From NCBI GenBank assembly GCA_023391695.1, contig JAEWAK010000041.1, forward strand, positions 1-64,000: a stretch of 64,000 bases of DNA, given 5' to 3'. The translations under genes were made by a program, and so were the position numbers. This DNA is from Bacillota bacterium (GTDB taxonomy: Bacteria; Bacillota; Clostridia; Lachnospirales; Lachnospiraceae). The notes beneath the pieces are model-generated. The model was not told the origin of the DNA and did not search any database. It was given only the letters and a program-made list of their open reading frames with translations. Every line of letters begins with the position of its first letter. Within the stretch, counting starts at the first letter, position 1. Positions 8,428-17,043 of the stretch are shown here, in pieces.

Positions 8428-9422
8428 TAGCTAAAATACAGGATTTTATCTTTTCCGAACCGGATATCGATTTCCTCCTGCAGCCAGGCTTCGCCTTCTG
8501 CTCTTAGCTCCTGTCTGTAAGCGTATTTTCCCAGTCCTCTTCCTTTCATCCGCTCCTGGTCATACAGTTCAATGGCTTCGGGAAATGCTTCATTATTGAT
8601 TTTCCTGTGGACAAAGCTATACGTCATGAATATGATTTCAATGAACATCTGCTTCTTCACCTTCCCGGATAGTCCCTCCTGTAACTGGTCCAGCAGTTCG
8701 GTATAAAGGTCCTTCCAATTCTCTACCAGAATGACGGGCGCAATGAGTATGCCGACTTTATAATCTGCTTCCGCCATTTTATTAATGGCTTCTATACGGT
8801 GTTTCAGGGAAGCCGTTCCGACTTCCGCACTGCTGATGATATACTGTGGATTTACGGACATCCTGAAAATCACACGGCCCTGGTGTGCCAGGGGCAGCAG
8901 CGGGTCAACCATATTAAATTTTGTGGGAAATGTAAGTTTTCCTTTTTTACTTTTCAGGAAATTATCAATGGTCCAGGGAAGGTTACCGGTAATGGTATTC
9001 TCCAACACCAGGTCGCTGTTACTGCCGATTTCAAAGGTCAGCTCCTTCTCACTTTTATTGGATATACGGATCAGCCGTTCCAGCATCTGCTCCCGGTTCA
9101 CAAAGAGCCTGAGATAAGAGCATTTATTATAGTTGCAGACCAGATAGCAATACAGGCACATGGCCGTACAGCCTGAGGAAGTATAGGGTACCAGGTAATC
9201 GGATACCTTATAATTTTCCGTATATTTATGTGTTTTACGGACTCCTATAATCAACAGCTGCTTCATGTTTGCAAATTCCGTGTTTTCTTTTTTTCTTAAT
9301 TCCTCAATGTTATTATGATTTTCAATCGGATTCCATTCTATATCCCGGAACTGTTCTTTTAATTGTTTTCCAAGGGTATAACCAAGTACTTCAGGTTCAT
9401 AATATATTTTATCCGGACGCAT
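8427..9422 (-). CDS. splB: Spore photoproduct lyase homologue with altered active site
   Basis: A 331-residue radical SAM protein, collinear with B. subtilis SplB (IGVRKTHKYTENYKVSDYLVPYTSSGC). The cluster motif CX3CX2C is C85-TAM-C89-LY-C92. SplB repairs the thymine dimer spore photoproduct in germinating spores. The region aligned with FEASCTSD of B. subtilis, which holds the H-atom donor Cys141, reads FEIGSNSD here, so that cysteine is Ser. Two other cysteines, C96 and C101, follow the cluster motif. It may act by a modified mechanism or on another lesion. Its stop codon abuts the repeat element ending at 8427. Confidence 0.85.
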   Translation of the reverse strand: MRPDKIYYEPEVLGYTLGKQLKEQFRDIEWNPIENHNNIEELRKKENTEFANMKQLLIIGVRKTHKYTENYKVSDYLVPYTSSGCTAMCLYCYLVCNYNKCSYLRLFVNREQMLERLIRISNKSEKELTFEIGSNSDLVLENTITGNLPWTIDNFLKSKKGKLTFPTKFNMVDPLLPLAHQGRVIFRMSVNPQYIISSAEVGTASLKHRIEAINKMAEADYKVGILIAPVILVENWKDLYTELLDQLQEGLSGKVKKQMFIEIIFMTYSFVHRKINNEAFPEAIELYDQERMKGRGLGKYAYRQELRAEGEAWLQEEIDIRFGKDKILYFS

Positions 9423-9898
9423 ATTGACTACCTCACCTTTTATTTTAATACATTATCAGGGACGCTATTGTAAGATAGATTAAAATTATCTTATCAGTAA
9501 ATATTATGAATAATATTCTATCTAATTATGATACTTTTCTAAACTTTTTATATTAATAGTAAAATAGATTGCAAATATCGGCTTTGACTCTGGGTACAGG
9601 TATAATACAGGATGAGCAGAAAGCAAACGGGTTTTATAAAAAAATCGGTATAGCAAAGTAAGCGGATCAGGTTCGTCTAGAAAAGAACAGATAGTTTAAA
9701 GGGTAGAAACCCTGTACGTTCATTAAAAAAGAGAATCCGATGTATGCAAAGACAAATAATTTTGGAGGACATTCTCTTATGGATGCCCCTTTACCTGGTA
9801 AATAGAAAAGCCTTCCTGCACATAGTTGAAAACTATGTGAGAAAGGCTTTGAAGTCCTGTCTGTCATTTATTAAATAAAAGGGTTCTGTCCCCAAGTC
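9423..9898. other. Intergenic region, splB upstream and dehydratase downstream
   Basis: No gene is supported here. It contains the splB upstream region, a 20-bp motif (TTGCAAATATCGGCTTTGAC, 9569-9588) close to motifs at 32244 and 35774, a short degenerate reading frame ending at 9661, and the terminator at 9807-9850. Confidence 0.5.
9807..9850 (-). terminator. Terminator downstream of IlvD-family gene
   Basis: A long stem (AAAGCCTT..CACATAGTT / AACTATGTG..AAAGGCTTT) with a very short loop and one internal mismatch; on the minus strand it is followed by CTTTTCTATTT. It lies about 50 bp past the dehydratase stop. Confidence 0.75.
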
Positions 9899-11632
9899 TT
9901 ATTTCATATAACCGCCCTTCATAGGGGATACCGCATGTTTCGCAAATATATTTAAAACCCCGGATTTATATTTCTCTTCTTTCGGAGTCCATTCTTTTTT
10001 ACGTTCCGCCAGTATTTGATCAACTTCCTCCAGGGAACAGCGCTTGCCGTCTATACCTACGATCTGTAAAATACGGTTTTCAATATCAATTTCAATTATG
10101 TCATTTTCCTTAACCAGGCCGATCGGGCCCCCTTCTGCCGCTTCCGGGGAAACATGTCCGATGGCAGGGCCTTTGGACGCTCCGGAGAAACGTCCGTCCG
10201 TAATTAAAGCTATGGATTTGCCCAGCTCCGGATCCGAGGATATGGCTTCCGTGGTATAGAACATTTCCGGCATACCGCTTCCCTTTGGTCCTTCATAGCA
10301 TATAAGTACCGCATCCCCGGGTTTGATTTGTTTGCTTATAATCGCCGCAATGGCATCCTCTTCGCATTCAAAAGGCCTCGCCCTTAAGATGGCCTTATGC
10401 ATTTCTTTTGGTACGGCGGAATGCTTAACCACAGAACCTTCCGGGGCTAAATTACCTTTTAATATGGCAACCGTGCCATCCGTTCCGATAGGGTTATCAA
10501 AAGGTCTTATAATTTCTTCTTTCTTACGTCCTGCTTTCTTAAGATAGGAATAACATTTCTCATAATAACCGTTTTTCTTTAAATCCCCCAGATTTTCACC
10601 CAGGGTTTTACCGGTCACCGTCATGACATCCAGATGCAGCTTATTCTTGATTTCCTCCATGATGGCAGGAACCCCGCCGGCATAATAGAAATACTGGGCA
10701 GGCCATTTACCCGCAGGGCGGATATCCAAAAGATAATGGGCTCCTCTGTGGAGGCGGTCGAAGCTTTCACTGTCCAGTTCCAGCCCGAACTCCCTGGCAA
10801 TAGAGGGCATATGGAGCAGGCAGTTGGTAGAGCCGGAGATGGCCGCATGAACCATTACCGCATTTTCGAAAGATTTCATGGTAACCATATCCCTGGGTTT
10901 CAATCCCATTTTAGCCAGATTGACCACCTGCTTTCCTGCTTCTTTGGCATAAATAGTAAGGTCCTCGCACATGGCAGGCATTAAAGCACTTCCCGGAAGC
11001 ATCAGGCCTAAAGCTTCCGCCATAATCTGCATACTTGAAGCGGTTCCCATAAAGGAGCAGGCTCCGCAGGAGGGACAGGCATGATGTTTATAAAAGGTCA
11101 GTTCTTCTTCCGTTATCTCTCCCCGCTGGTACATGGCACTGTAAGCACCGATCTGCTCTAAGGTAAGCAGGTCCGGGCCTGCATCCATAACGCCGCCGGT
11201 AATCATAATGGAGGGGATATTGACCCGGCCGATTCCCATTAAATGTGCCGGAACCCCCTTATCACAACTGGCCACAAATACACCGCCGTCAAACGGTGTT
11301 GCACCCGCGTGGATTTCAATCATATTGGCAATGGTATCCCGGGATACCAGGGAATAATTGATTCCGTCGTGTCCCTGGGACATGCCATCACAGATGTCAG
11401 TGGTAAAATACCTGGCTGCTTTTGCCCCCATTTCACTGACACCTTCCACCGCACTATCCACAAATTTCAGTAAATGTGCACTTCCGGGATGGCTGTCCCC
11501 AAAGGTGCTCTCAATCATAATCTGGGGCTTTCCCAAGTCCTCTACGCTCCAGCCCATTCCTCTTCTTAAAGGATCCAGTTCCGGTGCGATTTTCCTTAAC
11601 TTCTGGCTGGTTAAGTCTTCGTTTTTAATCAT
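9899..11632 (-). CDS. IlvD/Edd-family dehydratase, probably sugar-acid type
   Basis: A 577-residue member of the dihydroxyacid/phosphogluconate dehydratase family. The CDK motif (SCDKGVPAHLMG), the CGACSFMGTASSM motif and the TDGRFSGAS catalytic loop are present. The first Fe-S cysteine region, NTTPCNMH in valine-pathway IlvD, reads GDSHPGSAH, so that ligand is Gly. No ilvB, ilvN or ilvC neighbours exist and a cre-like box lies just before the ribosome binding site. These facts favour a catabolic sugar-acid dehydratase over branched-chain amino acid synthesis. GGAGG precedes the ATG. Confidence 0.8.
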   Translation of the reverse strand: MIKNEDLTSQKLRKIAPELDPLRRGMGWSVEDLGKPQIMIESTFGDSHPGSAHLLKFVDSAVEGVSEMGAKAARYFTTDICDGMSQGHDGINYSLVSRDTIANMIEIHAGATPFDGGVFVASCDKGVPAHLMGIGRVNIPSIMITGGVMDAGPDLLTLEQIGAYSAMYQRGEITEEELTFYKHHACPSCGACSFMGTASSMQIMAEALGLMLPGSALMPAMCEDLTIYAKEAGKQVVNLAKMGLKPRDMVTMKSFENAVMVHAAISGSTNCLLHMPSIAREFGLELDSESFDRLHRGAHYLLDIRPAGKWPAQYFYYAGGVPAIMEEIKNKLHLDVMTVTGKTLGENLGDLKKNGYYEKCYSYLKKAGRKKEEIIRPFDNPIGTDGTVAILKGNLAPEGSVVKHSAVPKEMHKAILRARPFECEEDAIAAIISKQIKPGDAVLICYEGPKGSGMPEMFYTTEAISSDPELGKSIALITDGRFSGASKGPAIGHVSPEAAEGGPIGLVKENDIIEIDIENRILQIVGIDGKRCSLEEVDQILAERKKEWTPKEEKYKSGVLNIFAKHAVSPMKGGYMK

Positions 11633-11646
11633 AATACATTTCCTCC

Positions 11647-11660
11647 GGTAAACGTTTTCA
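11647..11660 (-). promoter_or_regulatory. CcpA cre-like box before the dehydratase gene
   Basis: On the minus strand the sequence TGAAAACGTTTACC matches the cre consensus TGWNANCGNTNWCA except at the last base. It lies 15-28 bp upstream of the ATG and downstream of a TATAAT at about 11700, so binding would block transcription. This suggests carbon catabolite repression. Confidence 0.6.
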
Positions 11661-11960
11661 TGATGTTTTAGTATTATTTAGTTATTACTACTTGTTTTTA
11701 TTATAGCAGACTGTCCACGGAATATAAAACCCTAAATTTAAATTCATTTGTTTTAGTTTACCATATTACATCAAAATAACAATCTATCCGAATATAGAAC
11801 TCCGCTTTTAAGATTTTAATAATGGGAGAAAATGAGGGCATAATTATTATATATCAACGGAATCTGTTTCATTTACTAAGTTTCCGTGTTTTATTTAGTA
11901 GAGCAGATAATTATCAGCTATACCACTCATGACTTAATTAACTGACTGGGAGTATTTTAT

Positions 11961-14012
11961 ATGGAAAAACAATATTTTAACCGTGAATTATCATGGCTGG
12001 CATTTAATAGTCGGGTTCTGGAAGAATCCACCGACCCACGTATTCCATTGTTAGAAAGGCTGAAATTCCTTTCTATTTTTGCCTCTAACCTGGATGAATT
12101 CTATATGGTGCGGGTAGGCAGCCTTTACAGTCTTTCCTTAGCAGACAATACGGCAACTGACAATAAGACCAATATGACACCTTCCGAACAGCTCCATGCA
12201 ATCAATGAAGAAGTGAAAAATTTATACCCTCAGAGGGATAAATCCTATACAGATATTATGGAAGGCCTTTCTGCCCTGGATTTACACCATATCAAATGCA
12301 AAGACCTTGATAAAATTAATAAAAAGGATATTAAGAATTATTTTAAAAGCCATATCTTTCCCCAGTTATCCCCCCAGATTATTGATGCCAGGCATCCCTT
12401 TCCGCATATTGAAAATAAAGCTCTTTATGTAGCCCTTCATTTAAGATCGGAAAAGGGTGATAAGTTTGGTGTCATACCAATTCCGAAAGAACTGCAGAGA
12501 ATTTACATGGTTTCCGATGGAAAAAGCTTTCTTCTTGCGGAGGACATTCTATTGCTTTTTTCCCATCTTATTTTCGAGTCCTATAAAGTCCAGAACAAAG
12601 CGGTAATACGCGTGACCCGGAATGCGGATATTGAAATTAAGGATGATTTTTATGATGATGATATTGATTACCGGGTCTTTATGCAGAATATAATTAAAAC
12701 CCGGGGAAGGCTCCATCCGGTGCGTTTTGAAATCAGCAGCTTCGAGGACAGTTCCATATTGGAATATTTTTCGCATAAACTGGGTTTAAAAAAGTCTCAG
12801 TGTTTTAAATTAAAATCCCCTCTTGACTTAAGCTATGTCCGTATACTTGAAAATGCGTGTGACCCGAAAGCGAAAAAAACCTTGCTTTATCCCCCTGTCA
12901 GGCCTTTATGGCCAGTTCGTTTTCCTCACCATAATATCCTCAATCATATCTTAATAGAAGATTTCCTGCTATCCCTCCCTTATGAAAGCTTCCGGCCTTT
13001 GCTGGAATTAATCCGGGAAGCGGCTGAAGATGAAGATGTGGTGTCCATAAAAATCGCCTTATACCGGGTCGCCTCCCAATCCCAGATCGTACAGCACCTT
13101 TGTACTGCTGCCGAAAATGGGAAGGATGTGACCGTGGTCATGGAGCTTAGCGCAAGATTTGATGAACAGAATAATATACTATGGTCCAGTCTTATGGAGG
13201 AATCCGGCTGCAAAATCATCTACGGTATTGAAAAAGTGAAAGTACACAGTAAAATACTGTTGATTACAAGAAGAGGCCGGGAGAGTTTTGATTATATTAC
13301 CCATATAGGTACGGGCAATTATAATGAAATAACTGCCAGGCTATATACGGATCTTGGTATCATTACGGGTAATAGAGAAATTGGTGCGGATGCCGCCGCA
13401 TTTTTTAACAACCTTGCCATATCCAATCTGGAAGGGGATTATACTCATCTGCTTGCATCCCCGGCAAGTCTGAAAAGAGGAATCATCGACCTGATAGAAG
13501 AAGAAACAGAAAAAGCCTTAAACGGAGAAGCCGCACGGATTATAGCCAAGATGAATAACTTAACCGATAAAGATATTATTGACAGCCTGCTTAAAGCGGC
13601 AAAAGCAGGTGTTAAAATAAGCCTTATCATCCGGGGCATCTGCTGCTTAATGCCTTACACAGCAGATACTGCGGCTAATATTGAAGTAATCAGTATTGTG
13701 GGGAGGTTTCTGGAACATTCAAGGATCTACAGCTTTGGTGACAGACAGAAAGCCAGAATATATATTTCCTCGGCAGACATGATGACCAGAAATACGGAAA
13801 AAAGGGTAGAAATTGCCGTGCCGGTATTAAGCAGGGAGATTTCCCTTTGCATCATTGATATGCTGGAAATTATGTTAAAAGACAATGTAAAGGCAAGAGT
13901 ACTGCAGCCGGACGGTTCCTATATTTACAAAAATAATGGTGAAAACCCTTTCGACAGCCAGATGTATTTTTTTGAAGAATCCTATCGGAATAATAATTTC
14001 AGTCCGGGCTAA
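11961..14012 (+). CDS. ppk1: Polyphosphate kinase 1
   Basis: A 683-residue PPK1, which reversibly transfers the ATP gamma-phosphate to polyphosphate at the membrane. The N-terminal domain begins YFNRELSWLAFNSRVLEES, and the family motif LSIFASNLDEFYMVRVGSL follows. The C-terminal PLD-like domains contain VKVHSKILLITRR with the phospho-acceptor histidine and RFLEHSRIYSFGD with the second catalytic histidine. The length is typical. It appears monocistronic; no ppx is nearby. A GGGAG lies before the ATG. The 328-bp gap upstream holds AT-rich sequence and the dehydratase promoter. Confidence 0.95.
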   Translation: MEKQYFNRELSWLAFNSRVLEESTDPRIPLLERLKFLSIFASNLDEFYMVRVGSLYSLSLADNTATDNKTNMTPSEQLHAINEEVKNLYPQRDKSYTDIMEGLSALDLHHIKCKDLDKINKKDIKNYFKSHIFPQLSPQIIDARHPFPHIENKALYVALHLRSEKGDKFGVIPIPKELQRIYMVSDGKSFLLAEDILLLFSHLIFESYKVQNKAVIRVTRNADIEIKDDFYDDDIDYRVFMQNIIKTRGRLHPVRFEISSFEDSSILEYFSHKLGLKKSQCFKLKSPLDLSYVRILENACDPKAKKTLLYPPVRPLWPVRFPHHNILNHILIEDFLLSLPYESFRPLLELIREAAEDEDVVSIKIALYRVASQSQIVQHLCTAAENGKDVTVVMELSARFDEQNNILWSSLMEESGCKIIYGIEKVKVHSKILLITRRGRESFDYITHIGTGNYNEITARLYTDLGIITGNREIGADAAAFFNNLAISNLEGDYTHLLASPASLKRGIIDLIEEETEKALNGEAARIIAKMNNLTDKDIIDSLLKAAKAGVKISLIIRGICCLMPYTADTAANIEVISIVGRFLEHSRIYSFGDRQKARIYISSADMMTRNTEKRVEIAVPVLSREISLCIIDMLEIMLKDNVKARVLQPDGSYIYKNNGENPFDSQMYFFEESYRNNNFSPG

Positions 14013-14020
14013 ATTTAAAT

Positions 14021-14131
14021 TTAGCTCTCCATCTGCATGCAATACAGGCTCCATTTTTCATCTTTACAGTCAAAACTGTCTTCCCGAAATTTTTGGTCAG
14101 TAAATCCAACCGATTTGTAACAGTTATGAGC
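14021..14131 (-). pseudogene. C-terminal remnant of a GNAT acetyltransferase
   Basis: On the minus strand about 36 codons end in a stop and read CYKSVGFTDQKFREDSF followed by a short tail, the pattern of the last beta strands of GNAT acetyltransferases (CYxSxGF). Stops interrupt the frame directly upstream and no start or body is present, so it is a decayed fragment. It lies immediately after ppk1. Confidence 0.5.
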
Positions 14132-14177
14132 TGATCAAAATCAGCGTTCCGTACAATCAAAATTATTTTTTCAGGTA

Positions 14178-14228
14178 TTGACCGAACCGGTTTACAGGAC
14201 TATAATCGGTGTGTAAACCGATTCGGCC
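14178..14228 (+). promoter_or_regulatory. TetR-gene promoter embedded in a palindromic operator
   Basis: TTGACC (14178-14183), a 17-bp spacer and TATAAT (14201-14206) form a near-consensus sigma-A promoter. Two 17-bp inverted arms (14180-14196 and 14212-14228; core ACCGAACCGGTTTACA) with two mismatches flank the -10 box. A bound dimer would cover the promoter, consistent with autorepression by the downstream TetR protein. Confidence 0.75.
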
Positions 14229-14243
14229 GAGAAAATTAAAGAG

Positions 14244-14873
14244 GTGATGATTCTGGATAAATTTTTAAGTTTACCTGTTGAAAAACAAACTGCTATTATT
14301 GATGCCGCCCTGAAATCTTTTGGTATAAACGGTTATAAAAAAACTTCCGCAAGCGACATCGCTGCCGCCGCCGGTATTTCAAAAGCAATGGTGTTCCATT
14401 ACTTCGGCACGAAAAAAGCGTTATACCTATATTTAATTCATTACAGTATCAATATTATTATGAAAGAAGTCAATGAAAAATTTGATAAAACCATTACGGA
14501 TTTCTTTGAACGGATTATTCAATCCTCCAATATTGAAATTGCGGTGCTGAAAAAACACCCTGCCCTTCTTTCCTTTATAAAAAGTGCATATTTTGAGACC
14601 GATGAAGAAGTGGCAGAAGAAGTCAAAGCCCTGTATCTGGGCAGCGAGGGAGAAAATTTCAGAAATAAAATTGCTTTTGAAGGCATGGATGCATCCAAGT
14701 TCAAAGACGGTATTGACATAAAGCTTGTCATGAAAATGCTTCTCTGGCTTGCCGAAGGATTTATGAGCCAGTTTCCGACGAAATCCGATCTGGACCCTGA
14801 CCGATTTTGTGATGAATTTTATCAATGTATGGATTTGCTAAAAAATAATCTCTACAAGGAAGAGTACCTGTAA
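14244..14873 (+). CDS. TetR/AcrR family transcriptional regulator
   Basis: A protein of up to 209 residues with an N-terminal TetR helix-turn-helix (AALKSFGINGYKKTSASDIAAAAGISKAMVFHYFGTK, shown here as the span of residues ~17-53) and a variable ligand-binding C-terminus. The start is ambiguous: the GTG at 14244 and ATG at 14247 overlap the GAGGTG ribosome binding site, while a CTG at 14253 is at ideal spacing. It is transcribed from the operator-promoter at 14178. No intact target gene lies beside it, only two gene remnants. Confidence 0.88.
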   Translation: MMILDKFLSLPVEKQTAIIDAALKSFGINGYKKTSASDIAAAAGISKAMVFHYFGTKKALYLYLIHYSINIIMKEVNEKFDKTITDFFERIIQSSNIEIAVLKKHPALLSFIKSAYFETDEEVAEEVKALYLGSEGENFRNKIAFEGMDASKFKDGIDIKLVMKMLLWLAEGFMSQFPTKSDLDPDRFCDEFYQCMDLLKNNLYKEEYL

Positions 14874-14899
14874 ATAATACCCGCAGATTATACTTAAGA

Positions 14900-15071
14900 T
14901 TATTTTCTTTCAATCTCTATTTCCGGATATGGAGACACCGCTTTATCAAGCAGCGGTTCTTCCATACCCTTCAAATGCCTGTTAAAGAAAGCTGCTATAT
15001 TAAGTATTCATAATTTCCGTCTGGCGTTTTCCGCCAATTGTACCTAATAAATACTGGGTGGCAAGGGATTC
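14900..15071 (-). pseudogene. Decayed C-terminal fragment, alpha/beta-hydrolase-like
   Basis: The minus strand reads LATQYLLGTIGG..QTEIMNT, then after a frameshift AAFFNRHLKG and a short tail ending in a stop at 14900. The AFFNRHLKG segment is typical of the last helix of alpha/beta hydrolases of the peptidase/dienelactone-hydrolase type. The frameshift and the missing body indicate a pseudogene. It may be what is left of a target of the neighbouring TetR gene. Confidence 0.4.
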
Positions 15072-15122
15072 TTATCCCATGCCGCCCGTCGGCAGTTCGG
15101 CTTGAATCGGTCAAGTACGTAC

Positions 15123-16625
15123 TTATGTTTTCCCCGTTTTCACAACTTTATTTAAATAATTTTCTTCCTTTATAACACTATCATACCGGTAAGCGGATAA
15201 AATAATTCCTACTAAAACCATATTGGTGGTAATGCTGCAAAGTCCCTCTGAAATAAAAGGTAAAGTACTGAAATATCCATACTGGTAACCCAAATTGCCA
15301 AACAGATACAGTACCATCTGGACGGACAGGCAGACACTGCAGGAAAGGGCCAGGATATGCCCAAGTTTATTATTTATTTTTTTGGTAACTGCAAACAGCA
15401 GTCCATATAAGCTAATTATAAAAGCTATTAGAACCAGGGCCGGAATCCATCCATATTTTAAGATCCAGAAAGCAAACCGGTAATTATTGTGATAGTGCTG
15501 GGGTAAAATATCCTCTAAAGTAACCTCCGACTCGTCATAGTTAAGATAACGTGTAATATTATCCACTTCTTCCTGGTTAAAAAACCAGGCACCCGTACCG
15601 TAATGCATCAGTTCTTCCTTCGACAGCCTGATTGGGCCGGCGAGTTCGGCTTTTTTTAGTAAATCCTTCATTAAAACACCATTATACCCGTCCTGCCAAT
15701 GATTATCCGCCTGTTGTTCCGGGTTTAAAAACATCCGGATATTTCTTTCCTGTTCCTTAAGGGACACAGCACCAAAAATACCAAGTGTAACTAAAATCCC
15801 TGCTAAACCGCATAAAATCAAGTTTCTCTTATCACCGGGAATCAGTCCTTTCATTATTAAAGAAAATAGATTGACCATACCGGTTACCATCAGTATCAGG
15901 CTTGCTGTAAGGACAAATTCATGGTTACATTTATACTGGATCAAGAGCATGGCAAGGAGTAAAGCCATATGTACAATAATTACTGTCCTTCCTTTCCTTC
16001 TCCATTTATAAGCAGCCAGTGCAAGTACGGGCCCGGCTAAAAGCAGCCAGTTAAAACTTAATACATGGCCGGAGAAAAGGATACCCCCAAAGATTGGTAA
16101 AAAATCTTGAAAAAAAATATTAAATCTGCTCAATAACACTGCCGCCAGGCCGGTAAATACAAAACCGGCCAATATGAATCCCGAATGCTTTACCATAAAG
16201 GTATATCCTTTATGATAAATAACAGTTAAGACGATCAGTCCCCATACAAAATAATATAAATTATCTATCAGGACAGAAATTCCATATGGTAAGCCCTCCG
16301 ACCAGGTCAGCCTGTTTTCGGTAAAGTTGCCTGCTATCCCCAATAGAACCGCTGCCAGTACCATGCCCGATAATGGCCTGTAATTTTTCACATGCCTGGC
16401 TTCATTCATCATGATTCCGATGGAAGAACCGTCTCCCATATGTTCCACCGCCCTGTGTAAAGCTTCCTTTTCTTCCAATCCCATTTCCATATATTCCTTT
16501 GTACGGTCTTCAATATGGGCTTTCATCTCTTCTTCGATCTCAGGCCGTATGGGTTTATACTGAATCTGTTCTTTTACATCATTCAGAAACCGGTTCATTT
16601 CATCGGACGGGGACTCTCTATTCAT
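15123..16625 (-). CDS. HAAS-domain membrane protein, divergent FtsW/RodA-like
   Basis: A 500-residue protein. Residues 1-80 form a soluble HAAS/permease-prefix domain (EEMKAHIEDRTKEYMEMGLEEKEAL...HMGD), followed by about 11 hydrophobic segments. The last segments (YFSTLPFISEGLCSITTNMVLVGIILSAYR) resemble the C-terminal signature of SEDS proteins (FtsW/RodA/SpoVE), but the glycine-rich GGSS motif is degenerate. A soluble loop lies at ~300-380. It overlaps the PadR gene by 8 nt and is surely co-transcribed. HAAS domains are commonly paired with PadR regulators. The function is unknown. Confidence 0.65.
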   Translation of the reverse strand: MNRESPSDEMNRFLNDVKEQIQYKPIRPEIEEEMKAHIEDRTKEYMEMGLEEKEALHRAVEHMGDGSSIGIMMNEARHVKNYRPLSGMVLAAVLLGIAGNFTENRLTWSEGLPYGISVLIDNLYYFVWGLIVLTVIYHKGYTFMVKHSGFILAGFVFTGLAAVLLSRFNIFFQDFLPIFGGILFSGHVLSFNWLLLAGPVLALAAYKWRRKGRTVIIVHMALLLAMLLIQYKCNHEFVLTASLILMVTGMVNLFSLIMKGLIPGDKRNLILCGLAGILVTLGIFGAVSLKEQERNIRMFLNPEQQADNHWQDGYNGVLMKDLLKKAELAGPIRLSKEELMHYGTGAWFFNQEEVDNITRYLNYDESEVTLEDILPQHYHNNYRFAFWILKYGWIPALVLIAFIISLYGLLFAVTKKINNKLGHILALSCSVCLSVQMVLYLFGNLGYQYGYFSTLPFISEGLCSITTNMVLVGIILSAYRYDSVIKEENYLNKVVKTGKT

Positions 16626-16950
16626 AAAGAATACCTCCCATAACCTTATTTACGGCCTTCCGATAGGTATCCCATTCCTCTGCTTTTTCCTTCAGCAGTT
16701 TTTTTCCTTCTTCGGTAATCCGGTAATATTTCCTTAGCCTTCCCGTTTCCGCCACCTGCTCAAAACTATCTATTGCCCCCTGCTGCTCCAAACTGTGTAA
16801 AACCGGATATAAGGTTCCTTCCTTTAATACAAATACCTTCTCACTTTGCTTCTCCAATTCTTTTATTATCTGATAGCCGTACATTTCCTGCTTTTCCAGT
16901 AATTTAAGAACCATCATGGAAGTACTGATTGCCATTAACTTCTTATCCAT
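16618..16950 (-). CDS. PadR family transcriptional regulator
   Basis: A winged-helix regulator of about 110 residues (MDKKLMAISTSMMVLKLLEK, then EMYGYQIIKEL and KEGTLYPVLHSLEQQGAI), typical of short PadR proteins. I use the ATG at 16950 because GGGAGG lies 7 nt upstream; a longer frame to 17004 would run into the operator. It overlaps the HAAS membrane gene by 8 nt. It probably represses its own operon at the palindrome just upstream. Confidence 0.9.
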   Translation of the reverse strand: MDKKLMAISTSMMVLKLLEKQEMYGYQIIKELEKQSEKVFVLKEGTLYPVLHSLEQQGAIDSFEQVAETGRLRKYYRITEEGKKLLKEKAEEWDTYRKAVNKVMGGILYE

Positions 16951-16971
16951 ATGCATGCCTCCCGAATAAAT

Positions 16972-17024
16972 ATACCTAGAATATCTATGCATGTAATTAT
17001 ACATAGGTATTCTAGGTATGTCAA
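16972..17024 (-). promoter_or_regulatory. Consensus promoter inside PadR operator palindrome
   Basis: On the minus strand TTGACA (17024-17019), a 17-bp spacer and TATAAT (17001-16996) form a perfect sigma-A promoter. Two 18-bp arms, 16972-16989 and 17002-17019 (ATACCTAGAATA..CTATG), are inverted repeats with one mismatch and flank the -10 box. A PadR dimer bound here would occlude RNA polymerase. Confidence 0.85.
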
Positions 17025-17043
17025 TAAAAATAATATTTTTTAT

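Noticed and set aside
9563..9661. C-terminal GNAT-like fragment on the plus strand
   Set aside because: The reading (GIIQDEQKANGFYKKIG) is suggestive but the frame has no start, is very short and shares its first 20 bp with a dispersed motif.
9667..9867. 66-residue ORF on the minus strand
   Set aside because: It runs through the terminator hairpin at 9807-9850 and has no ribosome binding site or family resemblance.
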